Source of the DNA: Saprospiraceae bacterium
GTDB lineage: Bacteria; Bacteroidota; Bacteroidia; Chitinophagales; Saprospiraceae
NCBI GenBank assembly: GCA_016715105.1
Contig: JADKBO010000006.1
Location: forward strand, 62,001 to 126,000
DNA: 64,000 nucleotides
Direction: 5' to 3'
Numbering within the stretch: position 1 is the first letter of the stretch; every line of letters starts with the position of its first letter. This document shows positions 53,060 to 61,792 of this stretch, piece after piece. The position numbers were made by a program, and so were the translations under genes. The notes under the pieces were generated by a model. That model saw nothing but the letters and a program-made list of their open reading frames with translations. It made no database searches and was not told where the DNA came from.

Positions 53060-55480
53060 TTATGGATTCATAGTTTTCTTATTCTTTAGATACTTTTCCA
53101 ACCATTCATATTGTTCTGCAATTGTATGCAATAAACTTTCTTGTGCTGAATATCCATGACTCTCATAAGGCAAACTTACATATCTCACAGTGCCACCATG
53201 TCCTTTTATAGCATTAAACATCCTTTCACTTTGGATCGGATAGGTACCAGTATTGTTGTCCATCTCCCCGTGAATAAGTAGGATGGGTGTTTTAATTTTA
53301 TCTGCATGATTGAATGGGCTCATGTCGTTATACAGAGAAGTCGCCTCCCAATATGTTCTGTCTTCATTCTGGAAGCCAAAAGGGGTAAGACTGCGATTGT
53401 ATGCCCCACTCCTAGCAATGCCAACTTTGAATAAATCAGTATGTGCCAATAAATTTGCAGTCATAAATGCCCCATAACTGTGTCCTGCAACTCCCATTTT
53501 ATTACGGTCTCCTACTCCCAAGTCACAAAGAAAGTTTATAGCCGCTTCTGCGTTCATTTTTAGCTGGTCTACAAAATTGTCATTGGGTTTTTTTGTAGTG
53601 TCAGTCGCGACTATTGGCATTTCTGCATTGTTTAGTACAGCATATCCTTGGGTGACCAAACTCAAGGGTGAAGCACCTCTAAACAATGTAAATCTATGCT
53701 CACTGCCACGAATTTGAGCAGCATCAGCCGCTGAATTGTATTCTGCAGGATATGCCCATATCAACACGGGCAAAGGTCCGTCCTTAACTTTATCGTATCC
53801 TTTGGGCAAATATAGATCACCTGTCAAACTCACCCCATCTGCTCTATCATACCTTACTTTTTCTTTACTTACCCCCTCCATCTGCGGATAAGGATTCATA
53901 AATTGAGTCAGTTGGCGATCAGCAATGCGCAGTTTTAAATTTTTAAGCCAGTAATTTGGCATCTCAACTTTTGACTCTCGCATACTGATGAAACTCAGAT
54001 TTTCTGGATCTAATAATCTGATTACAGACTCAAAATATCCTTGTGAACATCTCCATAGCGTGTCGGTTGATTTGTCAATCAGATTATATGATAATAAAAA
54101 AGGTAAATCGCCTTCCGGTGAGCTACCTGTAGTGTTATTAAAGAAGATTTTATTGCCATCGCTACTCAATTGCAAAACACTTTCTCCAAATTCATTGGGT
54201 TTCATGACGGGATTTCCTGGGCTGCCATAAGCATCCGTTGTGTTTCTTACCATCAATAATTCCATGGAACCTGTTTCGGGGTTGTATAAGCTGGTTTGCA
54301 TTGTTTGTTTACCTCTCAATCCTTCCATGACCAATGCATGGGTTTTATCACCCCATATAATTCGATTAAATCGCAAGGTAGTCTTCAGCATTTCCTTAGG
54401 CTCTCCTGTAAAAGGGGCTTGGAGTGCAAAAAGTGCATCTCTGTAAGTAGCAGGATTTTTAATCAATCCGCCATCAAGCGGTGCGGTCCAAGTGATGGTT
54501 GCAGGTTGGTCATTTCTCCAATTATAACTTCTTGGTAGATCTTGCACATTGTCATTTCCGCTTGGTGCAGTTTCGGTGGATGGAAGCGTAATCAATTTTT
54601 TGATTTCTTTGCCATTGATGTCCAAAATAACCACTGTTGATGGAAAGCCAAAATATGGAACCAAATAGGAAAAAGGCTTTTGAATTGTTCTTTTGAGGAT
54701 GTATTTTTTATCTGGAGAGCAGCTATAAGATGCAATCATTTCTGGCATTCCAACTTTAGTCTCTATGCCATTTGTATTCCTTATTAATTGGGTTGTGGCA
54801 TAAAATTCAAATAAACTTGCATCATATGGACTCTTGATCATATCCTGATACGTGGGTCTCGGCGATGCTTTTCCTTCATTTTCCTGTATTGCAGGACCAG
54901 TTGGTGCTACTCCTCTTACCGGTGCAGCAGTCGCAGGTTTTACTATTCCATTGTAAAAAATAGTATTCCCGTCTAGCCAATAAATATCCCCAACTGCTGT
55001 GTTTAAAGCCGTTTTATTGATTTTTAAAGCTTTTTGGGTAGCGATATTTATGACATAGAGGTCTATCTGAGTTGGGCTCGTATGTGTCAAAGCAATTTTT
55101 TGGTCATCTGGGCTCCAATTAATATTGCTAGCTGCGAGATCTTGCGGTAAACCAGTGATAGCAAATTCTTTACCTGATGAAATGTTTTTGAGGAAAACTT
55201 TGGAGCTATAAGTCAGACGACTGGGACCAAAATTACTTGGGTTAATGCGCAATCCAGCGATTCTCAGCTCAGGTCGGGCCAATTCTTCAATTGTAGGATA
55301 GGCGTTTGATTCATAAAGTACCATCCACTCACCCTTCTTGTCAATGTAAACACCAGGCGTAGGTTTTGCTAATAGCATTTCCTCCATGGCTTTTGGCGGG
55401 CGTTTGTATGACGTTTCCTGTGATTGTAATGTTGTAAAAAAGATCAGGCATCCAAAAATGGTTAGTATCAACTTTTGCAT
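53060..55480 (-). CDS. S9 family prolyl-oligopeptidase-like peptidase (glutamyl endopeptidase type)
   Basis: 806 aa. Signal peptide ends LQSQ. N-terminal propeller with NPSNFGPSRLTYSSKVFLKNI, TGLPQDLAASNINWSPDDQKIALT, C-terminal hydrolase with MGVAGHSYGAFMTANLLAH (nucleophile Ser in HSYGA), IHGEMDNNTG and a terminal SHGYSAQES with catalytic His. Exported to the periplasm or cell surface. Distinct subfamily from the DPP IV-like gene at 39973. Confidence 0.92.
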   Translation of the reverse strand: MQKLILTIFGCLIFFTTLQSQETSYKRPPKAMEEMLLAKPTPGVYIDKKGEWMVLYESNAYPTIEELARPELRIAGLRINPSNFGPSRLTYSSKVFLKNISSGKEFAITGLPQDLAASNINWSPDDQKIALTHTSPTQIDLYVINIATQKALKINKTALNTAVGDIYWLDGNTIFYNGIVKPATAAPVRGVAPTGPAIQENEGKASPRPTYQDMIKSPYDASLFEFYATTQLIRNTNGIETKVGMPEMIASYSCSPDKKYILKRTIQKPFSYLVPYFGFPSTVVILDINGKEIKKLITLPSTETAPSGNDNVQDLPRSYNWRNDQPATITWTAPLDGGLIKNPATYRDALFALQAPFTGEPKEMLKTTLRFNRIIWGDKTHALVMEGLRGKQTMQTSLYNPETGSMELLMVRNTTDAYGSPGNPVMKPNEFGESVLQLSSDGNKIFFNNTTGSSPEGDLPFLLSYNLIDKSTDTLWRCSQGYFESVIRLLDPENLSFISMRESKVEMPNYWLKNLKLRIADRQLTQFMNPYPQMEGVSKEKVRYDRADGVSLTGDLYLPKGYDKVKDGPLPVLIWAYPAEYNSAADAAQIRGSEHRFTLFRGASPLSLVTQGYAVLNNAEMPIVATDTTKKPNDNFVDQLKMNAEAAINFLCDLGVGDRNKMGVAGHSYGAFMTANLLAHTDLFKVGIARSGAYNRSLTPFGFQNEDRTYWEATSLYNDMSPFNHADKIKTPILLIHGEMDNNTGTYPIQSERMFNAIKGHGGTVRYVSLPYESHGYSAQESLLHTIAEQYEWLEKYLKNKKTMNP

Positions 55481-55722
55481 AACGTTGTATTTGTTAGGCC
55501 AAGATAAATAGAAATCATTAAAACAATACTAACAATTGTGCCATCCATCACTTCATTTTTTCATATGGCGATTAATCATTATATATCTCGGCTTGCATAT
55601 TTTAGAATTGAAAATTCTGAACAGCTGAAGCAATTGACCTTATGTCAAAAGGTAATGGTTCAATTAAAAATGATCATTTTTTAAATCAAAGTGATTTACA
55701 CTCCAAACGTAAGTTATAAGCT

Positions 55723-55887
55723 TTAATAAAAAAATGTCCTCAAGTACACATAAATGTCCATCCGTCTCATGAATAAATAGATGGCCAGACAAAGTACAAA
55801 TCCCCAAAAAAGGATCTTTGTTTTTTGCTGGATGTCTTTCCTTTTCTCGTGTCGAGTGACATATTTTTTATGACCAGTGTAAGACAT
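55723..55887 (-). CDS. small basic single-pass membrane protein
   Basis: 54 aa from ATG at 55887 (MSYTGHKKYVTRHEKRKDIQQ); a longer reading from 55914 overlaps the rsgA end. One membrane helix ILFWGFVLCLAIYLFM flanked by basic residues and a short aromatic tail. Two bases after rsgA, same direction, so co-transcribed. Not recognised. Confidence 0.65.
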   Translation of the reverse strand: MSYTGHKKYVTRHEKRKDIQQKTKILFWGFVLCLAIYLFMRRMDIYVYLRTFFY

Positions 55888-55889
55888 CT

Positions 55890-56834
55890 TTATACCTCGT
55901 TGTGTACTTCCCAATAATTCTGATTCTCAATTTCCTGGATTATACTCAAATAATTTCCGTATCTCAATTCACTGATTTCTCCCTTTTCCAAAGCTTCTTT
56001 GACGGCACATTTGGGTTCATTTCTGTGTGAGCAATCAGAAAATTTACAATCCGCAGAAAGGATAAAAAATTCTCGGAAATTATGAGCTACATCCATGACT
56101 TCCAAGTTATTGAAAGCCAAAGCTTTTATACCCGGTGTGTCTATTATAAATCCTCCAAAACTGAGTTCATGCATTTCTGCGAAAGTTGTGGTGTGCTGTC
56201 CTTTGCCACTGTATTCACTCAATTCTCCTGTTCTCAAATCCAAATCTGGCTCCAAGGCATTGAGTAAACTAGACTTACCAACTCCACTTTGCCCCGCTAT
56301 CAAAGTAGTTTTTCCCATCAATTTCACTTTGAGCAGATCAATATTTTGACCCGTAACCATTGAAGTGATATAAACTTCATAGCCAATGGATGTATATAAC
56401 GTATGCAAATAATTATAATATATTAAGTGCTCTTCATCATACAAATCTGCCTTATTAAATACAATAATCACCGGAATATTGTATGGCTCTGTCATCATCA
56501 AAAATCGGTCAATAAATCCTTGTTTCAGATTGGGTTCTACCATGGTAACGATGACCACTGCCTGATCAACGTTGCTGGCAATAAGATGGAGATTGTGCTT
56601 TTTGCGAGGTGATTGCCTTACGACATAATTGATTCTTGGTACCACTTCCCTGATGACGAAATCATTGTTTACATCACTTTCCACAATTACCTTGTCACCA
56701 ACAGCAATGGGATTGGTCGTTTTGAGGTCATCCAACCTCAACTTACCGCCTACCCGACCATTGATATGTCGACCATCCTCCAGTCGGATATCATACCAAC
56801 TGCCCGTAGATTTCATGACTATACCTTGAAGCAT
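55890..56834 (-). CDS. rsgA: ribosome small subunit biogenesis GTPase RsgA
   Basis: 314 aa. OB fold (1-70), then circularly permuted GTPase: VFNKADLYDEEH (G4), GQSGVGKSSLLNAL (G1), TTFAEMHEL, IDTPGIKAL (G3), and a zinc module with C-FSDCSH-NEPKCAVKEA. RsgA checks late 30S maturation and needs ribosomes for activity. Followed by a small membrane protein gene in the same operon. Confidence 0.96.
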   Translation of the reverse strand: MLQGIVMKSTGSWYDIRLEDGRHINGRVGGKLRLDDLKTTNPIAVGDKVIVESDVNNDFVIREVVPRINYVVRQSPRKKHNLHLIASNVDQAVVIVTMVEPNLKQGFIDRFLMMTEPYNIPVIIVFNKADLYDEEHLIYYNYLHTLYTSIGYEVYITSMVTGQNIDLLKVKLMGKTTLIAGQSGVGKSSLLNALEPDLDLRTGELSEYSGKGQHTTTFAEMHELSFGGFIIDTPGIKALAFNNLEVMDVAHNFREFFILSADCKFSDCSHRNEPKCAVKEALEKGEISELRYGNYLSIIQEIENQNYWEVHNEV

Positions 56835-56852
56835 TCTGTCTTATTCATTGAT

Positions 56853-56860
56853 CAAATATA
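56853..56860 (-). promoter_or_regulatory. putative -7 promoter element of rsgA
   Basis: Minus strand TATATTTG, 19 bases upstream of the rsgA ATG, matching TAnnTTTG. Confidence 0.45.
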
Positions 56861-56921
56861 AGGGCTTGAACTTATGAAAACAGATGGTGAAGCTGGAAAA
56901 ATAAAATTAATGAATAAAGTA

Positions 56922-56930
56922 TGTGGATAA
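56922..56930 (-). other. perfect DnaA box
   Basis: TGTGGATAA, the reverse complement of the consensus TTATCCACA, between rsgA and the tRNA, 2 kb from the dnaA start. A single box is not evidence of an origin. Confidence 0.4.
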
Positions 56931-56988
56931 AAGGCCAATTATTCAATGTGGAAGCTGTTTGCCAGCAGGAATTTTCAACTTAAAAATG

Positions 56989-57063
56989 TGAGGAATACTG
57001 GGCTCGAACCAGTGACCTCTACCCTGTCAAGGTAGCGCTCTGAACCAACTGAGCTAATCCCCC
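56989..57063 (-). tRNA. tRNA-Val (anticodon GAC)
   Basis: 75 nt on the minus strand. Acceptor stem GGGGGAT pairs with ATTCCTC (two G-T pairs), D arm TTAGCTCAGTTGG, anticodon stem CTACC/GGTAG around loop TTGACAG, T arm with GGTTCGAACCC. The anticodon GAC reads GUC/GUU valine codons. CCA is not encoded. Its 5' end is three bases from the stop of the next upstream gene. Confidence 0.95.
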
Positions 57064-57065
57064 AT

Positions 57066-57566
57066 TTATGGTACTACTGATTTGATGACTTGCAGAAAAC
57101 TTTCCGCTTCCATAAAACCTTTGAATGTTTTTACCAATTTTTTGTTCTCGTCCAAAACAACATAAGATGGATATGATAAATCTCCTTGTAGCAATTCTAC
57201 TGCCAACTGATTGACACCATTGCGACCACCAGCCATCCAGTCATATTGCTTACCATCAAAAGTTGCCTGTTCTTTTTGCTCTGCATCAAATTTCACATTA
57301 TGAAAGTGTTCATTCATGTATTTGATGATTTCCGCATTGGTGAATGTTTCTCTATCCATCACTTTGCACCAACCACACCATGAAGTGTAGAGGTCCAAAA
57401 AGTACATCTTTTTTTCACCATTGCCCAAACCTTCAGCCTGCTCCAAATTCAGCCAGGTGATTTCGCTACTCTTTATTTCATACTCACTGCCACTGCTGCC
57501 ACCTTCTTTGCAAGAGATGTTGCAAAATACCAGCATGGTGAGAAAAGCATATATATAAAGTTTCAT
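57066..57566 (-). CDS. thioredoxin-fold lipoprotein
   Basis: 166 aa. Leader ends in lipobox NISC (Cys19). Thioredoxin-like domain with YFLDLYTSWCGWCKVMDRETF containing the CGWC redox pair, and the cis-Pro loop in SYPSYVVLDENKKLV. Probably a periplasmic disulfide reductase, perhaps for cytochrome c or surface-protein maturation. It directly precedes the tRNA. Confidence 0.92.
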   Translation of the reverse strand: MKLYIYAFLTMLVFCNISCKEGGSSGSEYEIKSSEITWLNLEQAEGLGNGEKKMYFLDLYTSWCGWCKVMDRETFTNAEIIKYMNEHFHNVKFDAEQKEQATFDGKQYDWMAGGRNGVNQLAVELLQGDLSYPSYVVLDENKKLVKTFKGFMEAESFLQVIKSVVP

Positions 57567-57588
57567 GTCCTTTTTCTGAATGATGACG

Positions 57589-57596
57589 CAAATGTA
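57589..57596 (-). promoter_or_regulatory. putative -7 promoter element
   Basis: Minus strand TACATTTG, 23 bases upstream of the thioredoxin lipoprotein ATG. Confidence 0.4.
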
Positions 57597-57606
57597 AAAG
57601 AAATTA

Positions 57607-58989
57607 TCATGCGTTGAGACTTAGCTGCACTTTTTTCTCCAATTGGTTGACCGTATCTCTGAAAATAGTATCCGTATCAATCAAATCTTGTACCGCTTTG
57701 ATGGAATAAATTACTGTACTATGATCTTTGCCTCCAAAGTTGAGGCCAATGGTTTTTAAAGAACTGTTGGTGAAATTTTTAGCCAGGTACATGGATAATT
57801 GTCTCGCAATCACCACCTGTCTTTTTCTAGTTTTACCTTGTAACTTCTCGATCGGCAGTTCAAAATGCTCCGCCACGAGTTTTTTGATATTCTCAACACT
57901 GATCTCTTTGGAGTCTGTATTGACAAACTGCTCGACCACCTCTTTCACCAAATTGAGATTGATTGGAGTTTTATTCAGAGCAGATCTGGCAACTAATGAT
58001 ATAAGGACACCTTCTAGTTCACGCACATTACTTTTCACATGGTGACAGATGTAATCTACTAATTCTTCAGGAAGTAAAATGCCTTCATGTTTCATTTTCA
58101 GCTTGAAGATATTGAGACGAGTCTCAAACGCTGGTGCACCTAAGTCTGTATTGAGTCCCCACTTAAACCTTGAAATAAGCCTCTTTTCTACATCTTGCAA
58201 ATCTTTTGGCGCTCGGTCTGAGGTCAAAATGATTTGTTTCCCATTTTGGTGCAATTGGTTGAATATGTTGAAGAATATTTCCTGAGTTTTTGGCCTGTTT
58301 GATAAAAACTGTATATCGTCGACAATCAATACATCTACCGTTTGGTAAAAGTGCATAAAGTCATTGATGGTATTGGCTCTGATCGCGTTGATGACTTGAT
58401 TGGTAAACTGCTCTGTAGAAACAAACAATACCTGTTTGGTTGGAAACTTTTTGATCAGTCCATTACCAATAGCATTTGATAGGTGAGTCTTTCCCAAACC
58501 AGTATCTCCAAAAATAAACAATGGATTGAATGGTGTATTTCCAGGTTTGCTAGTGATTTCAATACCAGCTGATCGAGCAAGTTTGTTGCACTCACCTTCA
58601 ATAAAGTTTTCAAAAGTATACTTGGATATCAGTTGTGAGTCCGTTTTTACTCTTTTGATACCAGGGATGACAAAAGGATTGCGTATTTCTTCTTCCTTTT
58701 CCTCTACATCGGCGGCTTTACCAATTTTCCGGTGATTATCTACCAAAATCTGGTATTCCAAACTTGCCTTTTCTCCTAGTTCCTTTTTGAGTGAGGTTCT
58801 GAGAATATCTACATAATTCTCTTCTAGCCATTCATAAAAGAACTTATTTGGCACTTGGATGGTAAGAATACTGCCATTTACCTTTACGGGTTTTATAGGG
58901 TCAAACCAAGTTTTAAAACTTTGCGCGTTGACATGTTTCTTGATAAACTCCAAACAATTGCCCCAGATGGCTACTTCGTCTTTAATCAT
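57607..58989 (-). CDS. dnaA: chromosomal replication initiator DnaA
   Basis: 460 aa. Domain I (1-80: IWGNCLEFIKKHVNAQSFKTWF), AAA+ domain with Walker A GDTGLGKTHLSNAIG, Walker B VLIVDDIQFL, sensor region RAPKDLQDVEKRLISRFKWGL, and domain IV with ARQLSMYLAKNFTNSSLKTIG and GKDHSTVIYS, the box-recognition loop. Initiates replication by melting oriC. The gene is not beside a visible dnaN, and I see no cluster of DnaA boxes near it. Confidence 0.97.
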   Translation of the reverse strand: MIKDEVAIWGNCLEFIKKHVNAQSFKTWFDPIKPVKVNGSILTIQVPNKFFYEWLEENYVDILRTSLKKELGEKASLEYQILVDNHRKIGKAADVEEKEEEIRNPFVIPGIKRVKTDSQLISKYTFENFIEGECNKLARSAGIEITSKPGNTPFNPLFIFGDTGLGKTHLSNAIGNGLIKKFPTKQVLFVSTEQFTNQVINAIRANTINDFMHFYQTVDVLIVDDIQFLSNRPKTQEIFFNIFNQLHQNGKQIILTSDRAPKDLQDVEKRLISRFKWGLNTDLGAPAFETRLNIFKLKMKHEGILLPEELVDYICHHVKSNVRELEGVLISLVARSALNKTPINLNLVKEVVEQFVNTDSKEISVENIKKLVAEHFELPIEKLQGKTRKRQVVIARQLSMYLAKNFTNSSLKTIGLNFGGKDHSTVIYSIKAVQDLIDTDTIFRDTVNQLEKKVQLSLNA

Positions 58990-59756
58990 TCTATGTTATG
59001 TTGGGTTGTGGTGGTTTTTTGAAAGCTTTTTAAATCGGCTCAATTTGCTTGGGAGGACAAATTTGTCATTTTTTTTTATTTCAAAAAAATAATTTACAAC
59101 TTATTTATTATTCGGTAATTTATTACAAATTATTGATATTCAATATTTTAAAATATAATAAGACACAAATAGAGGAAATTCAAATAAGTAACAAGCACAA
59201 AATCAGGAAACTAAAAAAACATATTTATTTTCAAAAACTTGAAAATAAATTTAATCTGGTCTCGAATTTGTCGGTTTGTGAAAATAATTAGAAATTTTAA
59301 GGCTTTTTATAGATTTTCAGATTTATAATATATCCAGATTGGATACATAAAGTGCTCACAAATTCTAGTAAAATTTTCATTGTATAGATAGGTAGCCAAA
59401 CTTTAAAAAAAAAGAAAAACAGTTTTTTAACTATCGAAGACGGGAAAGAATGGTTTTGAAGTGTGCATTTCATGATTTCGTTTTAATTACCCCAGAGGGG
59501 TTAAATATTAATAACCATGGATGAAGTCCATGGCGAGAAATGAAAAGAGCATATGATTTTGGCGGGATTTTTGGCGAAGCTTCCAAAAATCATGACAAAA
59601 TCCCAACTACAAATTTAAGAAGTGATGAAATGCACCCGTTTTGATCGGAATGGAAATGGTTTTAGGAGTAAAGACTTTTTATTTTAACAACAAAGGTCTT
59701 TTAGATCAACCCAAATATGAATGCTTTTTTAAAAAAAAACAACCTTTTTAAGCATG
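58990..59756. other. A+T-rich region upstream of dnaA
   Basis: About 770 bases. Contains the perfect palindrome GACAAATTTGTC at 59056-59067, a very A+T-rich stretch 59090-59290, and hairpins at 59489-59501 and 59515-59533. No DnaA box cluster was found, so an origin cannot be claimed. No convincing gene. Confidence 0.5.
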
Positions 59757-59796
59757 TACAAAAAAAATGGCACCCTGAATACACAAGATGCCATTG
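59757..59796 (-). terminator. Rho-independent terminator of the RRM gene
   Basis: On the minus strand AATGGCA, loop, TGCCATT followed by a run of T, about 45 bases after the RRM gene stop. Confidence 0.7.
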
Positions 59797-59839
59797 CTTT
59801 TCTATTTAAGAGTCGGCTAAAATGCCGATCATGCTTAAA

Positions 59840-60307
59840 TTATCTGTCGTATCTGCTTCCGCCACCGCCATCACGGCTGCCTCTGTCATAACGGCTTCCG
59901 CCGCCACCACCGCTTCCGCCACGGTTGAATCCGCCGCCACCGCCGCTTCCGCCACGGTTAAAGCCGCCGCCACCGCCGCCGCCGCCACGGTTGAATCCGC
60001 CGCCGCCACCGCCGCCACCGCCGCCACGGTTGAATCCACCACCGCCGCCACTGCGACCACCTTCAGGTTTTGGTGTAGCTTTTTTCACAGCGATGGTTCT
60101 ACCATCAAGTTCGGTTTCATTAAGTCCTTCAATAGCAGCTAATCCTTCTTCGTCATCTGCCATTTCCACAAAAGCATAACCTTTTGACCTTCCGGTCTCT
60201 TTGTCTTTAATTACTTTCACAGAACTCACCGCTCCATACCTTTCAAAAAGTTCGTTCAAGTCTTCCTCTTGAGTCTCATAATTGAGCTTCGCAACAAAAA
60301 TGTTCAT
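59840..60307 (-). CDS. glycine-rich RNA-binding (RRM) protein
   Basis: 155 aa. One RRM (1-80) with RNP2 NIFVAKL and RNP1 KGYAFVEM, like cyanobacterial and plant cold-induced Rbp proteins. Residues 82-155 are glycine-rich with repeated GGGFNRGG and then SRYDRGSR, an RGG-like tail that can bind RNA and drive condensation. Repeats in DNA produce alanine-rich false frames on the other strand. Likely cold or stress RNA chaperone. Confidence 0.93.
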   Translation of the reverse strand: MNIFVAKLNYETQEEDLNELFERYGAVSSVKVIKDKETGRSKGYAFVEMADDEEGLAAIEGLNETELDGRTIAVKKATPKPEGGRSGGGGGFNRGGGGGGGGGGFNRGGGGGGGGFNRGGSGGGGGFNRGGSGGGGGSRYDRGSRDGGGGSRYDR

Positions 60308-60473
60308 AATAAAAATGTTTAAAAAAGAAATAAAACAACCCGACCACCTCTCGTGTCAGTAGAAAGTATCCTTGTATTTAAATTGTGAATTTGATAGACG
60401 AGTGATAACGGTGAGAAATCAATACAAAATACAAAACTCATAAAGAACAAAAACAAGAATCTATATCCTAAAA

Positions 60474-60481
60474 CAAAGATA
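60474..60481 (-). promoter_or_regulatory. putative -7 promoter element of the RRM gene
   Basis: Minus strand TATCTTTG, about 167 bases upstream of the ATG. This predicts a long leader, which for RRM/cold-shock genes often carries regulation. Confidence 0.4.
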
Positions 60482-60703
60482 AGCAATAATTTAGTCTGCG
60501 CAGGATTATTTTTTATTGAAAAAAAAATGCGCCATCCTATGTACTTCATGCAAAGTGTTAGTGCTCAACATTTTCAGATTAAGATATTTCTAGTTTTATA
60601 AGCTCATGGAATTTTCACCTCACTTTTTACCTCTTTTAATAAGGCAAAAATCAAAATTTCCAATTTTCATTTTGTTTAATCTTTGTTTTTGGACACATAT
60701 CAG

Positions 60704-60825
60704 TACAGACGAATGGCCTTTCTTCTCTGCATCCTCTATAATAATAAAGAAGACGAATGCAATTCGCCTCTACATATGCTACAATATTTCTTGGGAAGGT
60801 TTAAAAATGAAATTCGTCTCTACAT
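60704..60825. repeat. GTAGAGACG-type palindromic repeat pieces
   Basis: 60751-60774 reads on the minus strand TGTAGAGGCGAATTGCATTC followed by GTCT, an inverted repeat; 60811-60825 is a half copy AATTCGTCTCTACAT and 60705-60713 another. This resembles the GTAGAGACG-N-CGTCTC repeats common in Bacteroidota. Confidence 0.6.
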
Positions 60826-60830
60826 TTTTT

Positions 60831-61512
60831 TTACCTCATCTCCATGATAATGATCAAAATACCCATGATCAACACAAACCAGCCAAAGGCTTCCAACAAA
60901 ACCAATCAAAGATTTTATAGCAATAATCAACAAGGAGGTGGCAATGGCTTTTTTCATGGGAAGGTGAGCAAATACCACCAAAGCAGGTATAATGAGAAAA
61001 CCTCCCCCAGCACCAATGAGGCCAGTAAGTAAACCTACAAATGTCCCTTCCAATAAAATCATCGGATAATTGTAAGTGATCACCGCTTCTTCATCATCAC
61101 AATTGAGGCAATTTGATCTGATCATGGTGATGGCCGCGATGATCATGATGATGGCAAACAACAACATGATGGCAATGGACTTTGAAATTTCAAAACTGCC
61201 TATGGTCATGATGTGATCTGGAATGGCAGGCATGATCCACTTGCGTGTGCTATAAACAGATATCAAGGCTGGAATTGCAAAAACTATTCCCGTTTTCCAC
61301 TCCAAAAGTCCCTTTTTACCATTTTGTAATGCCCCCACAGCTGAGGTCGCTCCTACGACAAAAAGTGAATAAGCTGTTGCTAAGACAGGAGCAATACCCA
61401 TGATGTACACCATCACTGGTACCGTGAGTATAGAGCCTCCACCACCAATCAGACCCAATATCAATCCAATGATCAAAGCTCCTATATATCCAAAAAACTG
61501 TTCTATAAACAT
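60831..61512 (-). CDS. TauE/SafE-family transporter with internal deletion
   Basis: Start ATG 61512 is chosen because a promoter element lies at 61534-61541, upstream of it. N-terminal half is good: GALIIGLILGLIGGGGSILTVP and, in the second half, EGTFVGLLTGLIGAGGGFLIIPALVVF. After SLIGFVG the normal frame turns to non-family residues (SLWLVCVDHGYF). One frame over, the expected last helix appears at once (EAFGWFVLIMGILIIIMEM) ending at 60831. Around 45 residues between these blocks are missing, so this is a deletion plus frame change, not just a base error. Family members export sulfite or related organosulfonates. As read it ends at 60820. Confidence 0.8.
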
Positions 61513-61533
61513 CAAAGTATCGCTTATTTCGAG

Positions 61534-61541
61534 CAAAGATA
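61534..61541 (-). promoter_or_regulatory. putative -7 promoter element of the TauE gene
   Basis: Minus strand TATCTTTG, 22 bases upstream of ATG 61512 and inside the longer reading, which rules out the earlier start at 61587. Confidence 0.5.
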
Positions 61542-61633
61542 TCGGCTCGAATGCCAACCAAGCGTGACCAGTGTTACATTGGACCATTTATACCCAACGA
61601 AAATGAATTTTAACATTTGCTTGTTGTAAACAC

Positions 61634-61708
61634 AAAAAAGGGCGCTCCCACCAGGAATGATAGCTTAACCTCTATCTTTCTTTGATGGCAAGCGCCCTTC
61701 AACAAAAA
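61634..61708 (-). terminator. large stem-loop, terminator or structured leader RNA
   Basis: Arms AGGGCGCT (61639-61646) and AGCGCCCT (61691-61698) pair perfectly across 44 bases. Inside are a second perfect stem GATAG/CTATC (loop of eight) and a partial CCA/TGG pairing. On the minus strand the stem ends in a T-run, so it can terminate the TonB-receptor transcript; it also lies 120 bases upstream of the TauE start. Confidence 0.6.
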
Positions 61709-61792
61709 AAATCGTTCGTAAATTCGATATATTGATTCAATTCCAAATAGGAAAAGCAAAAAAGACTTTTCCTATTTGCGCATGAAGTATTT

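Noticed and set aside
58990..59756. Chromosomal origin (oriC)
   Set aside because: A+T-rich DNA next to dnaA but no cluster of DnaA boxes; kept only as a low-interest finding.
59806..60142. Alanine-, valine- or proline-rich open frames on both strands over the glycine-rich RRM gene
   Set aside because: They are shadow frames of GGN-rich coding DNA; only the frame with RNP1/RNP2 motifs is a real protein.
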